Shown one piece after another: positions 1 to 8,479 of a stretch of 8,569 bases of DNA. Below the pieces are notes generated by a model that was not told the origin of the DNA, made no database searches, and saw only the letters and a list, made by a program, of their open reading frames with translations. The position numbers were made by a program, and so were the translations under genes. The stretch spans positions 1-8,569 of the forward strand of contig CALALK010000009.1 of NCBI GenBank assembly GCA_937923125.1, read 5' to 3'. This DNA comes from an uncultured Carnobacterium sp. GTDB taxonomy: Bacteria; Bacillota; Bacilli; Lactobacillales; Aerococcaceae. The stretch's first letter is position 1. Every line of letters starts with the position of its first letter.

Positions 1-132
1 TTCCTAGTAGTAGGGAACCAAGAACGAGAAGCAGCAGGTTTATCAAACCCAATCGTTCACGATACAGAAGCAGCCATTAAAGTTGCCGTTGAAGCACTTC
101 GTAACTTAATTAAGGAAGACCGCGCAAAATAG
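1..132 (+). CDS. udp: Uridine phosphorylase, C-terminal end (partial, 5' end outside window)
   Basis: An open frame runs from base 1 to the TAG stop at 130-132, giving 43 residues that end in [19 protein letters not shown]. This resembles the C-terminal helix of uridine phosphorylases of the PNP/UDP family; from memory, E. coli Udp ends in TESHAVKIVVEAARRLL after a VNR-type strand, and here a VVGNQERE strand stands in the equivalent place. The family splits uridine (sometimes deoxyuridine or thymidine) with phosphate into a free base and (deoxy)ribose-1-phosphate in the cytoplasm. The next gene, 14 bases downstream, is deoC, which acts on deoxyribose-5-phosphate; a nucleoside phosphorylase is a common deoC partner, so the context supports the call. 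Only the tail is visible: the phosphate- and base-binding residues lie outside the window, so another nucleoside phosphorylase cannot be excluded. Confidence 0.65.
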   Translation, partial: FLVVGNQEREAAGLSNPIVHDTEAAIKVAVEALRNLIKEDRAK

Positions 133-146
133 GAAAGAGGGATTAT

Positions 147-818
147 ATGGAAATCAAAGAAATTTTGAAAACAGTAGACCATACATTGCTATTGCCAGCA
201 TCAACTTGGAGCGAAATTAAAGAGATTTTGGATGATGCGATGAAATACGAAACAGCATCAGCATGTATCCCAGCTTCTTTTGTCAAACGTGCTAGCGAAT
301 ACGTGGATGGTAAATTAGCCATCTGTACCGTTATTGGATTCCCAAATGGCTACAGCACAACAGCGACAAAAGTTTTCGAAACAAAAGATGCTATTCAAAA
401 TGGTGCTAGCGAAATCGATATGGTCATTAATATCGGTGATGTGAAAGATGGACGCTTCGATGTAGTGGAAGATGAGATTCGTCAAATCCATGAAGCATGT
501 AACGGACATATCTTAAAAGTCATTATCGAAACAGCGCTTCTTACAGAAGAAGAAATCATCAAAATGTGCGAAGTCGTGACAAAAGCAGGTGCGGAATTCA
601 TCAAGACTTCAACAGGTTTCTCAACAGCGGGTGCGACATTTGAGCATGTGGCATTAATGAAGAAACACGTTGGCGAAGGCGTTCTTGTGAAGGCTGCCGG
701 CGGAATTTCTAGCATTGAAGATGCTGAAAAATTCATCGAATTAGGAGCAAGTCGACTTGGAACAAGTCGGATTGTGAAAATCGTGAAGAATCAATCCGTA
801 GAAGAGGGCACTTATTAA
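147..818 (+). CDS. deoC: Deoxyribose-phosphate aldolase DeoC
   Basis: This 223-residue protein is a class I aldolase of the DeoC/LacD TIM-barrel type. It cleaves 2-deoxy-D-ribose-5-phosphate to acetaldehyde and glyceraldehyde-3-phosphate in the cytoplasm, the last step of deoxynucleoside catabolism. The catalytic set is visible: the Schiff-base lysine K153 in FIKTSTGF, the proton-relay lysine K182 in VKAAGGI, and D91 in EIDMVINIG, matching E. coli K167, K201 and D102. The N-terminal DHTLL motif (residues 11-15) and the late GTSRIVKIV phosphate-loop region are also present. The length is normal for the short Firmicutes form (about 220 residues). The ATG at 147 is preceded by AAAGAGGG (134-141) at suitable spacing. 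The gene follows a probable udp gene closely and ends just before a strong hairpin terminator, so it should be the last gene of its operon. Its codon use is less biased than that of rpoB (CGA and CGG appear), which fits lower expression. No broken or missing parts are seen. Confidence 0.96.
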   Translation: MEIKEILKTVDHTLLLPASTWSEIKEILDDAMKYETASACIPASFVKRASEYVDGKLAICTVIGFPNGYSTTATKVFETKDAIQNGASEIDMVINIGDVKDGRFDVVEDEIRQIHEACNGHILKVIIETALLTEEEIIKMCEVVTKAGAEFIKTSTGFSTAGATFEHVALMKKHVGEGVLVKAAGGISSIEDAEKFIELGASRLGTSRIVKIVKNQSVEEGTY

Positions 819-846
819 TCCCAAAAAACTAGATAAAATCTAAATT

Positions 847-884
847 TCCCAAGTGTTGTCGACCTTGACGATGCTTGGGATTTT
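847..884 (+). terminator. Intrinsic terminator of the udp-deoC operon
   Basis: Bases 847-860 (TCCCAAGTGTTGTC) pair along their whole length with 867-880 (GACGATGCTTGGGA): 14 pairs including three G-T wobbles, around a six-base loop (GACCTT). Four T residues follow directly (881-884). The T tract is short and is broken by G, so efficiency may be moderate. It starts 28 bases after the deoC stop, as expected for an operon end. Its loop and 3' arm overlap the -35 element of the next promoter. Confidence 0.8.
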
Positions 885-893
885 GTGTATAAT
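865..893 (+). promoter_or_regulatory. Sigma-A promoter, probably for rpoB-rpoC
   Basis: TTGACG (865-870) is separated by exactly 17 bases from a perfect TATAAT (888-893). Only one base departs from the vegetative consensus, so this should be a strong promoter. Transcription should start about seven bases downstream of the -10, near 900. It is the only convincing promoter I find between deoC and rpoB, which makes it the likely driver of the polymerase operon. The A/T-rich stretch at about 822-847 lies further upstream. The -35 element lies in the loop and 3' arm of the deoC terminator hairpin. Confidence 0.85.
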
Positions 894-941
894 AATATAA
901 CGCAATAAGTGTGGATTTTAATCGATGTGAGGGTTGAAATA

Positions 942-971
942 TTGTCCAATTCCTTACAAATAAAGGCTTAA
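942..971 (+). CDS. Possible nine-residue leader peptide (speculative)
   Basis: A TTG at 942 opens a frame encoding MSNSLQIKA and stops at TAA (969-971). GAGGG at 929-933 lies eight bases upstream, a good ribosome binding site spacing. The stop codon lies two bases before the 5' arm of the leader terminator (974). A ribosome finishing this frame would cover that arm, which is the geometry of translation-coupled attenuators. Against it: the start is non-ATG, the frame is very short and could arise by chance, and the peptide resembles no known leader peptide and is not rich in any single amino acid. An in-frame GTG at 927 would give 14 residues but lacks a ribosome binding site. Confidence 0.2.
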   Translation: MSNSLQIKA

Positions 972-973
972 AA

Positions 974-1029
974 CAAAAGAATTTGCATTTTTCACAAATG
1001 ACAGCAAACAATTCTTTTGGTTTTTTTTT
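974..1029 (+). terminator. Intrinsic terminator / putative attenuator in the rpoB leader
   Basis: CAAAAGAATT (974-983) is a perfect ten-base inverted repeat with AATTCTTTTG (1010-1019). Inside it, TGC (984-986) can pair with GCA (1004-1006), and ATTT (987-990) with AAAT (996-999). A run of nine T residues (1021-1029) follows after a single G, as in a Rho-independent terminator. The stem is AT-rich, so it may be leaky. It sits about 75 bases after the predicted start and about 100 bases before rpoB, so transcripts from the promoter at 865-893 must read through it to express rpoB-rpoC. That makes it either a regulated attenuator or the end of a short RNA of about 130 nt. Confidence 0.7.
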
Positions 1030-1071
1030 GTTTAAAAATCGACCGAAATCTTCATTTGTTACGAACTTTTA

Positions 1072-1099
1072 ATAAATGTCATCAAAATGTAACATTTAT
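1072..1099 (+). repeat. Inverted repeat upstream of the rpoB ribosome binding site
   Basis: ATAAATGT (1072-1079) is the exact reverse complement of ACATTTAT (1092-1099), with a 12-base loop. A second AAATGT at 1085-1090 repeats the first copy (1074-1079) with an 11-base period and forms a tight palindrome with ACATTT (1092-1097). TGTTAC (1057-1062) could also pair with GTAACA (1089-1094), which excludes the first hairpin. All stems are AT-rich and weak. It could be a mild RNA structure, an operator, or chance in AT-rich DNA. Confidence 0.35.
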
Positions 1100-1114
1100 C
1101 AATACTAATTTATA

Positions 1115-1120
1115 GGGGTG
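1115..1120 (+). promoter_or_regulatory. rpoB ribosome binding site that fixes the TTG start
   Basis: GGGGTG (1115-1120) matches the GAGGTG part of the Shine-Dalgarno consensus, with one G standing in for A. It lies eight bases before the TTG at 1127. An upstream in-frame GTG at 1118 overlaps this site and has no ribosome binding site of its own, so TTG at 1127 is the better start. That also gives the N-terminus MAHHDVKYG, the same length as the enterococcal MAGHVVKYG as I recall it. Confidence 0.75.
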
Positions 1121-1126
1121 GAAGAG

Positions 1127-4100
1127 TTGGCACATCATGATGTGAAATACGGTAGACACCGTGTGCGTAGAAGTTATGCACGAATCAGTGAAGTATTAGA
1201 ATTACCTAATCTGATTGAAATCCAAACAGATTCTTACCAATGGTTCCTAGATGAAGGTATCCGCGAAATGTTCAAAGATATCTCTCCAATCGAAGACCAT
1301 ACTGGTAACTTGTCATTGGAATTCTTAGATTACGAATTACATGCTCCAAAATATAACATACAAGAAGCTAGAAACCACGACGCAAATTACGCGGCTCCAA
1401 TTTACGTGAAAATGCGTTTAGTGAACAAAGAAACTGGCGAAGTAAAAGACCAAGAAGTATTCTTCGGAGACTTCCCATTAATGACTGAAATGGGTACATT
1501 TATCATTAATGGTGCAGAACGTGTAATTGTATCTCAATTAGTTCGTTCTCCAGGTGCTTATTTCCATGACAGACCTGACAAAAACGGTAAACAATTATAT
1601 GGTTCAACATTAATTCCAAACCGTGGTGCATGGTTAGAGTATGAAACAGACTCAAAAGACATTTCTTATGTGCGTATCGACCGTACTCGTAAAATCCCAT
1701 TAACGGTATTAGTTCGTGCGTTAGGTTTCGGTTCAGATGACCTTATCCAAGAAATCTTCGGGGATAGCGAAACATTACGTTTAACATTAGATAAAGATGT
1801 TCATAAACGTATGGATGAATCTCGTACAGAAGAAGCATTAAAAGATATTTATGACCGTCTACGTCCTGGTGAACCAAAAACAGCTGAAAGTTCACGTAAC
1901 TTATTAACAGCTCGTTTCTTCGACCCACGCCGCTATGACTTAGCAGCAGTTGGACGTTATAAAGTCAACAAGAAATTAAACCTTAAAACTCGTTTATTAC
2001 ACCAAACAATCGCTGAGAACTTAGTAGATCCTGAAACAGGAGAAATCGTTGTTGAAAAAGGAACTGTTCTTGAACGCGACGTAATGGAAAAAGTAGTAGA
2101 AGTACTTGAAAAAGGTGCAAACTTATTTACATTACATCCATCAGAAGACGGTGTGATTAAAGACCCTGTAACAATTCAAACAGTAGAAGTTTATTCACCA
2201 GCTGACCCAGAACGCGTGATTAAAATCATCGGTAACGGAAACGTTGCTGAAGACGTGAAACACGTAACTGCAAGCGACATTATCGCAACAATCAGCTACT
2301 TCTTAAACCTTTACGAAGGAATCGGAACAACAGACGATATCGACCACTTAGGAAACCGTCGTATCCGTTCAGTAGGGGAATTATTACAAAACCAATTCCG
2401 TATCGGTTTATCTCGTATGGAACGTGTGGTTCGCGAACGTATGTCTATCCAAGACACTGCAACAGTGACACCACAACAATTAGTAAACATTCGTCCAGTA
2501 GTTGCGGCAATTAAAGAGTTCTTCGGATCTTCTCAATTATCACAATTCATGGACCAAACAAACCCATTAGGAGAGTTAACACACAAACGCCGTCTATCAG
2601 CGTTAGGACCTGGTGGTTTGACTCGTGACCGTGCCGGATATGAAGTTCGTGACGTTCACTATTCTCACTATGGCCGTATGTGTCCTATCGAAACTCCTGA
2701 GGGACCAAACATCGGGTTGATCAACAGCTTATCAACATATGCGAAGATCAACAAATATGGTTTCATCGAAACTCCATACCGTCGTGTAGACTGGAACACT
2801 CATAAAGTTACAGATAAGATCGACTACTTAACAGCTGACGAAGAAGATAGCTTCGTAGTAGCGCAAGCGAACTCTCCATTAAATGAAGACGGAAGCTTCG
2901 TGAACGATGTTGTTATGGCGCGTTACGTATCTGAAAACTTAGAAGTACCAGTAGACCGCGTTGACTACATGGACGTTTCTCCAAAACAAGTAGTTGCAGT
3001 TGCGACAGCATGTATCCCGTTCTTAGAAAACGACGACTCAAACCGTGCGTTGATGGGTGCGAACATGCAACGTCAAGCTGTTCCATTGTTAAATCCAAAA
3101 GCACCATTTATCGGTACAGGTATGGAATACGTATCTGCGCATGACTCAGGGGTTGCCTTGTTATGTAAACGTGATGGTGTTGTCGAATTCGTTGATGCTA
3201 AAGAAGTACGTGTACGTACAGCTGATGGCTCATTAGATACTTACCAAATCACTAAGTTCCACGGATCAAATGCTGGTATGTGTTACAACCAACGTCCAAT
3301 CGTGGCACAAGGGGATAAAGTGGTTAAAGGCGAAATCCTAGCAGACGGACCTTCTATGGAAAAAGGTGAATTAGCATTAGGACAAAACGTTCTAGTAGCG
3401 TTCATGACTTGGGAAGGTTACAACTACGAGGATGCGGTTATCATGAGTGAACGTTTAGTAAAAGACGATGTGTATACTTCAATCCACATCGACGACTACG
3501 ATTCAGAAGCTCGTGATACAAAACTTGGACCTGAAGAAATTACTCGTGAGATTCCAAACGTTGGGGAAGACGCATTGAAGAACCTTGACGCAGACGGAAT
3601 TATCCGTATCGGTGCCGAAGTTAAAGATGGTGACATCTTAGTCGGTAAAGTAACTCCTAAAGGGTTAACAGAACAATCACCAGAAGAACGTTTATTACAC
3701 GCAATCTTCGGTGAAAAAGCTCGTGAAGTTCGTGACACGTCTCTACGTGTACCTCACGGCGGTGGCGGTATTGTCCGCGATGTACGTGTGTTCACACGTG
3801 CAGCAGGTGATGAATTAGCACCTGGCGTAAACAAATTAGTTCGTGTATATATTGTACAAAAACGTAAAATCAATGAAGGGGATAAGATGGCCGGACGTCA
3901 CGGTAATAAAGGGGTTGTTTCCCGTATTATGCCGGAAGAAGATATGCCATTCTTACCAGATGGAACACCAGTTGACATCATGTTAAACCCATTAGGGGTA
4001 CCTTCACGTATGAACATCGGACAAGTGTTAGAGTTACACTTAGGGATGGCTGCTCGTGAATTAGGTATTTACATCGCAACACCAGTATTCGATGGTGCGC

Positions 4101-4768
4101 AAGATGAAGACGTATGGGGAACTGTTGCAGAAGCGGGTATGGCTCGTGATGCGAAAACAATTCTATATGATGGACGTACAGGGGAACCATTCGATAACCG
4201 TGTGTCAGTAGGGGTTATGTACATGATCAAACTTGCCCACATGGTTGACGACAAACTTCACGCTCGTTCAATTGGACCATACTCACTCGTTACACAACAA
4301 CCTCTTGGAGGTAAAGCGCAATTTGGTGGACAACGTTTCGGGGAAATGGAAGTATGGGCACTAGAAGCTTATGGTGCTGCTTATACATTACAAGAAATCT
4401 TAACGTACAAATCAGATGACGTTGTTGGTCGTGTGAAGACTTACGAATCAATCGTTAAAGGTCAACAAATTTCACGTCCAGGAGTTCCAGAATCATTCCG
4501 CGTATTAGTAAAAGAATTACAAGCTTTAGGTCTTGATATGAAAGTACTTGACGCACAAGATGAAGAAATCAAACTTGAAGATATGGATGAAGACGAAGGA
4601 ATTCGTTTCAGTGACGTTGAAAGAACAAATGATAGACGTGCTCAATTAGATGAGTATTCTGATCGTGCAGCTGAATTATCAGCAGCAGAAGAAGCAGCTG
4701 ATACAGCTGAAGAAGATGCAGCCGATGTAGAAGACGTTGAAGACAATTTTGATACTGACGAAGAGTAA
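1127..4768 (+). CDS. rpoB: DNA-directed RNA polymerase subunit beta
   Basis: This is the beta subunit of RNA polymerase, 1213 residues from the TTG at 1127. With beta', two alpha subunits and accessory subunits it forms the core enzyme that copies DNA into RNA. The N-terminus has the conserved [20 protein letters not shown] region. The rifampicin-binding cluster starts at G467 ([11 protein letters not shown]) and keeps the wild-type residues D476, H486 and S491 (E. coli D516, H526, S531). The active-site stretch [12 protein letters not shown] carries K920 and K928 (E. coli K1065, K1073). The C-terminal [30 protein letters not shown] clamp anchor is split here only in my reading by short quotes: [16 protein letters not shown], then [14 protein letters not shown]. 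The last 72 residues (1142-1213) form an acidic, Ala-rich tail that looks disordered, with about 32 Asp or Glu. The large E. coli-type insertions are absent, as usual in Firmicutes. Two in-frame stops, TAA then TAG, end the gene. rpoC follows after 51 bases, evidently in the same transcript. Confidence 0.98.
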   Translation: MAHHDVKYGRHRVRRSYARISEVLELPNLIEIQTDSYQWFLDEGIREMFKDISPIEDHTGNLSLEFLDYELHAPKYNIQEARNHDANYAAPIYVKMRLVNKETGEVKDQEVFFGDFPLMTEMGTFIINGAERVIVSQLVRSPGAYFHDRPDKNGKQLYGSTLIPNRGAWLEYETDSKDISYVRIDRTRKIPLTVLVRALGFGSDDLIQEIFGDSETLRLTLDKDVHKRMDESRTEEALKDIYDRLRPGEPKTAESSRNLLTARFFDPRRYDLAAVGRYKVNKKLNLKTRLLHQTIAENLVDPETGEIVVEKGTVLERDVMEKVVEVLEKGANLFTLHPSEDGVIKDPVTIQTVEVYSPADPERVIKIIGNGNVAEDVKHVTASDIIATISYFLNLYEGIGTTDDIDHLGNRRIRSVGELLQNQFRIGLSRMERVVRERMSIQDTATVTPQQLVNIRPVVAAIKEFFGSSQLSQFMDQTNPLGELTHKRRLSALGPGGLTRDRAGYEVRDVHYSHYGRMCPIETPEGPNIGLINSLSTYAKINKYGFIETPYRRVDWNTHKVTDKIDYLTADEEDSFVVAQANSPLNEDGSFVNDVVMARYVSENLEVPVDRVDYMDVSPKQVVAVATACIPFLENDDSNRALMGANMQRQAVPLLNPKAPFIGTGMEYVSAHDSGVALLCKRDGVVEFVDAKEVRVRTADGSLDTYQITKFHGSNAGMCYNQRPIVAQGDKVVKGEILADGPSMEKGELALGQNVLVAFMTWEGYNYEDAVIMSERLVKDDVYTSIHIDDYDSEARDTKLGPEEITREIPNVGEDALKNLDADGIIRIGAEVKDGDILVGKVTPKGLTEQSPEERLLHAIFGEKAREVRDTSLRVPHGGGGIVRDVRVFTRAAGDELAPGVNKLVRVYIVQKRKINEGDKMAGRHGNKGVVSRIMPEEDMPFLPDGTPVDIMLNPLGVPSRMNIGQVLELHLGMAARELGIYIATPVFDGAQDEDVWGTVAEAGMARDAKTILYDGRTGEPFDNRVSVGVMYMIKLAHMVDDKLHARSIGPYSLVTQQPLGGKAQFGGQRFGEMEVWALEAYGAAYTLQEILTYKSDDVVGRVKTYESIVKGQQISRPGVPESFRVLVKELQALGLDMKVLDAQDEEIKLEDMDEDEGIRFSDVERTNDRRAQLDEYSDRAAELSAAEEAADTAEEDAADVEDVEDNFDTDEE

Positions 4769-4776
4769 TAGAACTA

Positions 4777-4818
4777 TTGGAATCGTAGGGCAATTCCAAA
4801 AGAAAGGGAGGTAGGCCC
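4777..4818 (+). promoter_or_regulatory. Intercistronic hairpin and possible pseudoknot before rpoC
   Basis: TTGGAAT (4777-4783) pairs perfectly with ATTCCAA (4793-4799) around a nine-base loop. No T tract follows, so this is not a terminator. The loop contains GGGC (4788-4791), complementary to GCCC (4815-4818) immediately before the rpoC start codon. The two stems would make a compact H-type pseudoknot with a four-base first loop and a 15-base, purine-rich last loop that holds the rpoC Shine-Dalgarno. The hairpin is clear; the pseudoknot is inference. It might tune rpoC translation or mark an RNA-processing site. Confidence 0.4.
4806..4812 (+). promoter_or_regulatory. rpoC ribosome binding site that supports the TTG start
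   Basis: GGGAGGT (4806-4812) is a strong Shine-Dalgarno, with eight bases between its last G (4811) and the TTG at 4820. The resulting N-terminus [17 protein letters not shown] aligns with the Bacillus MLDVNNFEYMNIGLASP start, so the non-ATG codon is well supported. Confidence 0.85.
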
Positions 4819-4819
4819 C

Positions 4820-7800
4820 TTGATAGATGTAAATAATTTTGAAAGTATGCAGATTGGGTTAGCTTCTCCGGAGAAAATCCGTGAGTGGTCACATGGTGAA
4901 GTTACAAAACCAGAAACAATCAACTACCGTACTTTAAAACCAGAACGCGATGGTTTATTCTGTGAGAAAATCTTTGGACCAACAAAAGACTTAGAATGTT
5001 CTTGTGGTAAATTAAAGAAAATCAACAACAAAGGGAAAGTCTGCGATCGTTGTGGCGTTGAAGTAACGCGCTCAAAAGTTCGTCGTGAACGTATGGGACA
5101 CATCGAATTAGCAGCTCCAGTATCACACGTGTGGTACTTCAAAGGTATTCCAAGCCGCATGGGACTTGTGTTAGACATGAGTCCACGTGCGTTGGAAGAA
5201 GTCATTTATTTTGCAAGCTACGTTGTTATCGACGCTGGCGACACAACATTAATGAACAAACAATTATTAACTGAACGTGAATACCGTGAAAAACGTGCAG
5301 AATTTGGAACTCGTTTCCACGCTGCAATGGGTGCGGAAGCTGTTCAAGAGTTATTAAATAAAGTTGACTTAGAAGCTGAAATCGCTGAATTAAAAGAAGA
5401 GTTGAAAACAGCTCAAGGTCAAAAACGTACTCGTGCAATCCGTCGTTTAGATATTTTAGATGCCTTCAAAGAATCAGGAAATCAACCTGGTTGGATGGTA
5501 ATGGATGTTATTCCAGTTATCCCACCAGATTTACGTCCAATGGTTCAATTAGAAGGTGGACGTTTTGCAACAAGTGACTTGAACGATTTATACCGCCGTG
5601 TGATTAACCGTAATAACCGTCTAAAACGTTTATTAGAATTAAATGCACCACGTATCATCGTTCAAAACGAAAAACGTATGTTACAAGAAGCGGTGGATGC
5701 TTTAATCGATAATGGTCGTCGTGGCCGTCCAGTAACTGGACCAGGTAACCGTCCATTGAAATCATTAAGCCACATGCTTAAAGGGAAACAAGGTCGTTTC
5801 CGTCAAAACCTACTTGGTAAACGTGTAGACTACTCTGGACGTTCTGTAATCGTAGTAGGACCAAACTTGAAGATGTACCAATGTGGTCTTCCTAAAGAAA
5901 TGGCGATTGAATTATTCAAACCTTTCGTAATGAAAGAATTAGTTGAACGTGAAATCGCTGGAAACATCAAGAGCGCTAAACGTAAAATTGAACGTTTAGA
6001 TGACGATATTTGGGGAATCCTTGAAGAAGTAATTCGTGAGCACCCAGTTCTATTGAACCGTGCACCTACACTTCACAGATTAGGGATTCAAGCGTTCGAA
6101 CCAACTCTAGTAGAAGGTCGTGCGATTCGTCTTCACCCATTAGTGTGTGAAGCCTACAATGCCGACTTCGACGGAGACCAAATGGCGGTTCACGTGCCAC
6201 TATCTCAAGAAGCTCAAGCAGAAGCTCGCTTATTAATGTTAGCGGCTCAAAACATCCTAAACCCTAAAGATGGTAAACCAGTAGTTACACCATCTCAAGA
6301 CATGGTTTTAGGGAACTATTACTTAACAATGGAACAAGAAGGCCGTGTTGGTGAAGGTATGTTCTTCAAAGACATGGACGAAGCAATTTTGGCTTACAAC
6401 AATGGATATGTTCATTTACACAGCCGTATTGCGATTCCTGCAAGCTCACTTCCACATAAACCATTTACAGAGTGGCAAAAAGAGAGAATGATGGTAACGA
6501 CTGTTGGTAAATTATTATTCAACGAAATCATGCCAAACGAATTCCCTTACTTAAATGAGCCAACAATGGAAAACTTAGAAGTGGCTACACCAGATAAATA
6601 CTTCTTAGAAGCAGGGGCAAACATTAAAGAAGAAATCGCAGGACGCGAAATCGTTCCGCCATTCAAGAAGAAAAACTTAGGTCAAATCATCGCAGAAGTG
6701 TTCAAACGATTCCATATCACTGAAACTTCAATGATGTTAGACCGTATGAAAGACTTAGGTTATAAATTCTCAACTCGTGCTGGTTTAACAGTAGGGATTG
6801 CAGATATTTCAGTTGCGGACAACAAGAAAGAAATTCTTGAAGAAGCACATAAACAAGTCGACAACATCTCTAAATTATTCCGTCGTGGTTTAATTACAGA
6901 TGATGAACGTTATGAACGTGTTATCGAAACATGGAACAAAGCGAAAGATGATATCCAAAAAGCGTTAATTCGCACATTAGGTTCTCGTAACCCAATCTTC
7001 ATGATGAGTGACTCTGGAGCCCGTGGTAACATCTCTAACTTTACTCAGCTTGCTGGTATGCGTGGATTGATGGCCGCTCCTAACGGTAAGATCATGGAAT
7101 TACCGGTTACATCAAACTTCCGTGAAGGGTTAACCGTTATGGAAATGTTCTTGTCTACTCACGGTGCTCGTAAAGGGATGACCGATACGGCCTTGAAGAC
7201 AGCCGACTCAGGTTACTTAACTCGTCGTTTAGTAGACGTTGCGCAAGATGTAATCATTCGTGAAACAGACTGCGGAAGCGATCGTGGATTAACAATTTCT
7301 GCGATTAAAGAAGGAAATGAAGTCATTGAAACACTTGAAGAACGTATGTTAGGACGTTATGCACAACGTTCAGTGAAACATCCTGAAACAGGTGAAGTGT
7401 TAGTAGCACGCAATGAAATCATTACTGAAGATATTGCTCGTAAGATTATCGAAGCTGGAATTGAAGAAATTACAATTCGTTCAGCGTTCACATGTGATAC
7501 AAAACATGGGGTATGTAAATACTGTTATGGACGTAACTTAGCTACAGGTTCAGAAGTTGAAGTTGGGGAAGCAGTTGGTACAATTGCCGCTCAATCAATC
7601 GGGGAACCTGGTACACAGTTAACAATGCGTACGTTCCATACCGGTGGGGTTGCCGGAGACGATATTACTCAAGGTTTACCTCGTATCCAAGAAATCTTCG
7701 AAGCGCGTAATCCTAAAGGGGTTGCGACAATCAGTGAAGTAGCGGGTGAAGTAGTTTCTATCGAAGAAAATGCTGGAAGTCGTACAAAAGAAATTACGAT

Positions 7801-8464
7801 TAAAGGTTCTACAGATACTCGTTCTTATACAGTTCCATTTACAGCTCGTCTAAAAGTGGAAGAAGGACAAATCATCGATCGTGGTGCTCCATTAACAGAA
7901 GGTTCTATCGATCCTAAAGAATTATTACGTGTTCGTGACGTATTATCAGTTGAAAACTACTTATTACGTGAAGTACAAAAAGTATACCGTATGCAAGGGG
8001 TAGAAATCGGCGATAAACACGTTGAGGTAATGGTTCGTCAAATGTTACGTAAAGTTCGCGTAATGGATCCAGGTTCAACTGAAATCCTTCCAGGAACATT
8101 ACTTGATATTGCAGACTTTACAGAACGTAACCGCTCTGCAATCATGAACGGTGAAGTACCTGCGACAGCTCGTCCTGTATTATTAGGTATTACAAAAGCT
8201 TCATTAGAAACAAACAGCTTCTTGTCTGCTGCATCATTCCAAGAAACAACTCGTGTCTTGACAGATGCTTCTATCCGCGGCAAGAAAGACCACTTACTAG
8301 GATTGAAAGAAAATGTTATCATCGGTAAGATCATCCCTGCTGGTACAGGTATGGCTCGTTACCGCAATATGGAAACAAGTACTTCAGAACCAGTATTACC
8401 AGTGGAACAAACAGAAGGTTTAGTTGGGGAACCAGCAACTTCTGAAGAAGACACAAATGAATAA
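4820..8464 (+). CDS. rpoC: DNA-directed RNA polymerase subunit beta'
   Basis: This is the beta' subunit of RNA polymerase, 1214 residues, carrying the catalytic magnesium site. Key parts in order: the N-terminal zinc site C60, C62, C75, C78; the sigma-binding clamp helices at about 259-303 ([16 protein letters not shown] onward); the RVDYSGRS segment (335-342); the catalytic NADFDGDQ motif with D449, D451 and D453; the bridge helix near 775-802 ([16 protein letters not shown]); the second zinc site C818, C892, C899, C902; and the trigger loop around M936, R937 and H940 ([11 protein letters not shown]). No large insertion interrupts the trigger loop, unlike E. coli. The length is normal for Lactobacillales. 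The last 40 or so residues are a variable, acidic tail. It lies 51 bases downstream of rpoB with no terminator between, and is followed after 15 bases by a strong terminator, so it is the last gene of the operon. All catalytic and zinc residues are intact. Confidence 0.98.
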   Translation: MIDVNNFESMQIGLASPEKIREWSHGEVTKPETINYRTLKPERDGLFCEKIFGPTKDLECSCGKLKKINNKGKVCDRCGVEVTRSKVRRERMGHIELAAPVSHVWYFKGIPSRMGLVLDMSPRALEEVIYFASYVVIDAGDTTLMNKQLLTEREYREKRAEFGTRFHAAMGAEAVQELLNKVDLEAEIAELKEELKTAQGQKRTRAIRRLDILDAFKESGNQPGWMVMDVIPVIPPDLRPMVQLEGGRFATSDLNDLYRRVINRNNRLKRLLELNAPRIIVQNEKRMLQEAVDALIDNGRRGRPVTGPGNRPLKSLSHMLKGKQGRFRQNLLGKRVDYSGRSVIVVGPNLKMYQCGLPKEMAIELFKPFVMKELVEREIAGNIKSAKRKIERLDDDIWGILEEVIREHPVLLNRAPTLHRLGIQAFEPTLVEGRAIRLHPLVCEAYNADFDGDQMAVHVPLSQEAQAEARLLMLAAQNILNPKDGKPVVTPSQDMVLGNYYLTMEQEGRVGEGMFFKDMDEAILAYNNGYVHLHSRIAIPASSLPHKPFTEWQKERMMVTTVGKLLFNEIMPNEFPYLNEPTMENLEVATPDKYFLEAGANIKEEIAGREIVPPFKKKNLGQIIAEVFKRFHITETSMMLDRMKDLGYKFSTRAGLTVGIADISVADNKKEILEEAHKQVDNISKLFRRGLITDDERYERVIETWNKAKDDIQKALIRTLGSRNPIFMMSDSGARGNISNFTQLAGMRGLMAAPNGKIMELPVTSNFREGLTVMEMFLSTHGARKGMTDTALKTADSGYLTRRLVDVAQDVIIRETDCGSDRGLTISAIKEGNEVIETLEERMLGRYAQRSVKHPETGEVLVARNEIITEDIARKIIEAGIEEITIRSAFTCDTKHGVCKYCYGRNLATGSEVEVGEAVGTIAAQSIGEPGTQLTMRTFHTGGVAGDDITQGLPRIQEIFEARNPKGVATISEVAGEVVSIEENAGSRTKEITIKGSTDTRSYTVPFTARLKVEEGQIIDRGAPLTEGSIDPKELLRVRDVLSVENYLLREVQKVYRMQGVEIGDKHVEVMVRQMLRKVRVMDPGSTEILPGTLLDIADFTERNRSAIMNGEVPATARPVLLGITKASLETNSFLSAASFQETTRVLTDASIRGKKDHLLGLKENVIIGKIIPAGTGMARYRNMETSTSEPVLPVEQTEGLVGEPATSEEDTNE

Positions 8465-8479
8465 TCTGTGACTTTAAGG

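Larger units (their letters stand above)
900..1126 (+). promoter_or_regulatory. Long 5' leader of rpoB mRNA
   Basis: From the predicted transcription start near 900 to the rpoB TTG codon at 1127 there are about 227 bases, long for a simple leader. It holds in order: a Shine-Dalgarno-like GAGGG (929-933) with a possible nine-codon frame (942-971), an intrinsic terminator-like hairpin with nine T residues (974-1029), and an AT-rich stretch with an inverted repeat (1072-1099) leading to the rpoB ribosome binding site. I recognise no known riboswitch, T-box or ribosomal-protein leader motif. The start of the leader is inferred from promoter spacing only. Confidence 0.6.

Noticed and set aside
830..842. 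Small palindrome TAGAT-AAA-ATCTA upstream of the rpoB promoter
   Set aside because: Five-base arms in AT-rich DNA occur often by chance, and no second copy is visible to suggest an operator family.
829..1011. A 60-codon open frame on the minus strand between deoC and rpoB
   Set aside because: It runs through the terminator, the promoter and the leader hairpin, has an unlikely composition (rich in Cys, Phe, Tyr) and resembles nothing I recognise. Chance frame in AT-rich DNA.
1030..1117. A second promoter directly before rpoB
   Set aside because: TTGTTA (1056-1061) and TTGTTT (1028-1033) have no acceptable -10 at 16-18 bases; TACTAA (1103-1108) has no -35 and would leave almost no leader. An unusual promoter cannot be fully excluded.
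1118..1126. GTG at 1118 as the rpoB start
   Set aside because: It overlaps the only good Shine-Dalgarno and adds residues that I do not recall in homologues; the TTG at 1127 is better placed.
947..4797. The 7-mer CAATTCC in both the rpoB leader (947-953) and the rpoC leader hairpin (4791-4797)
   Set aside because: A shared autoregulatory motif was considered, but one 7-base match between a region of about 300 bases and one of about 50 is expected roughly once by chance.
4608..8334. Several minus-strand frames of 60-98 codons within rpoB and rpoC, such as 4608-4892 and 8038-8334
   Set aside because: They are antisense shadows of highly conserved coding sequence, without ribosome binding sites or recognisable products.
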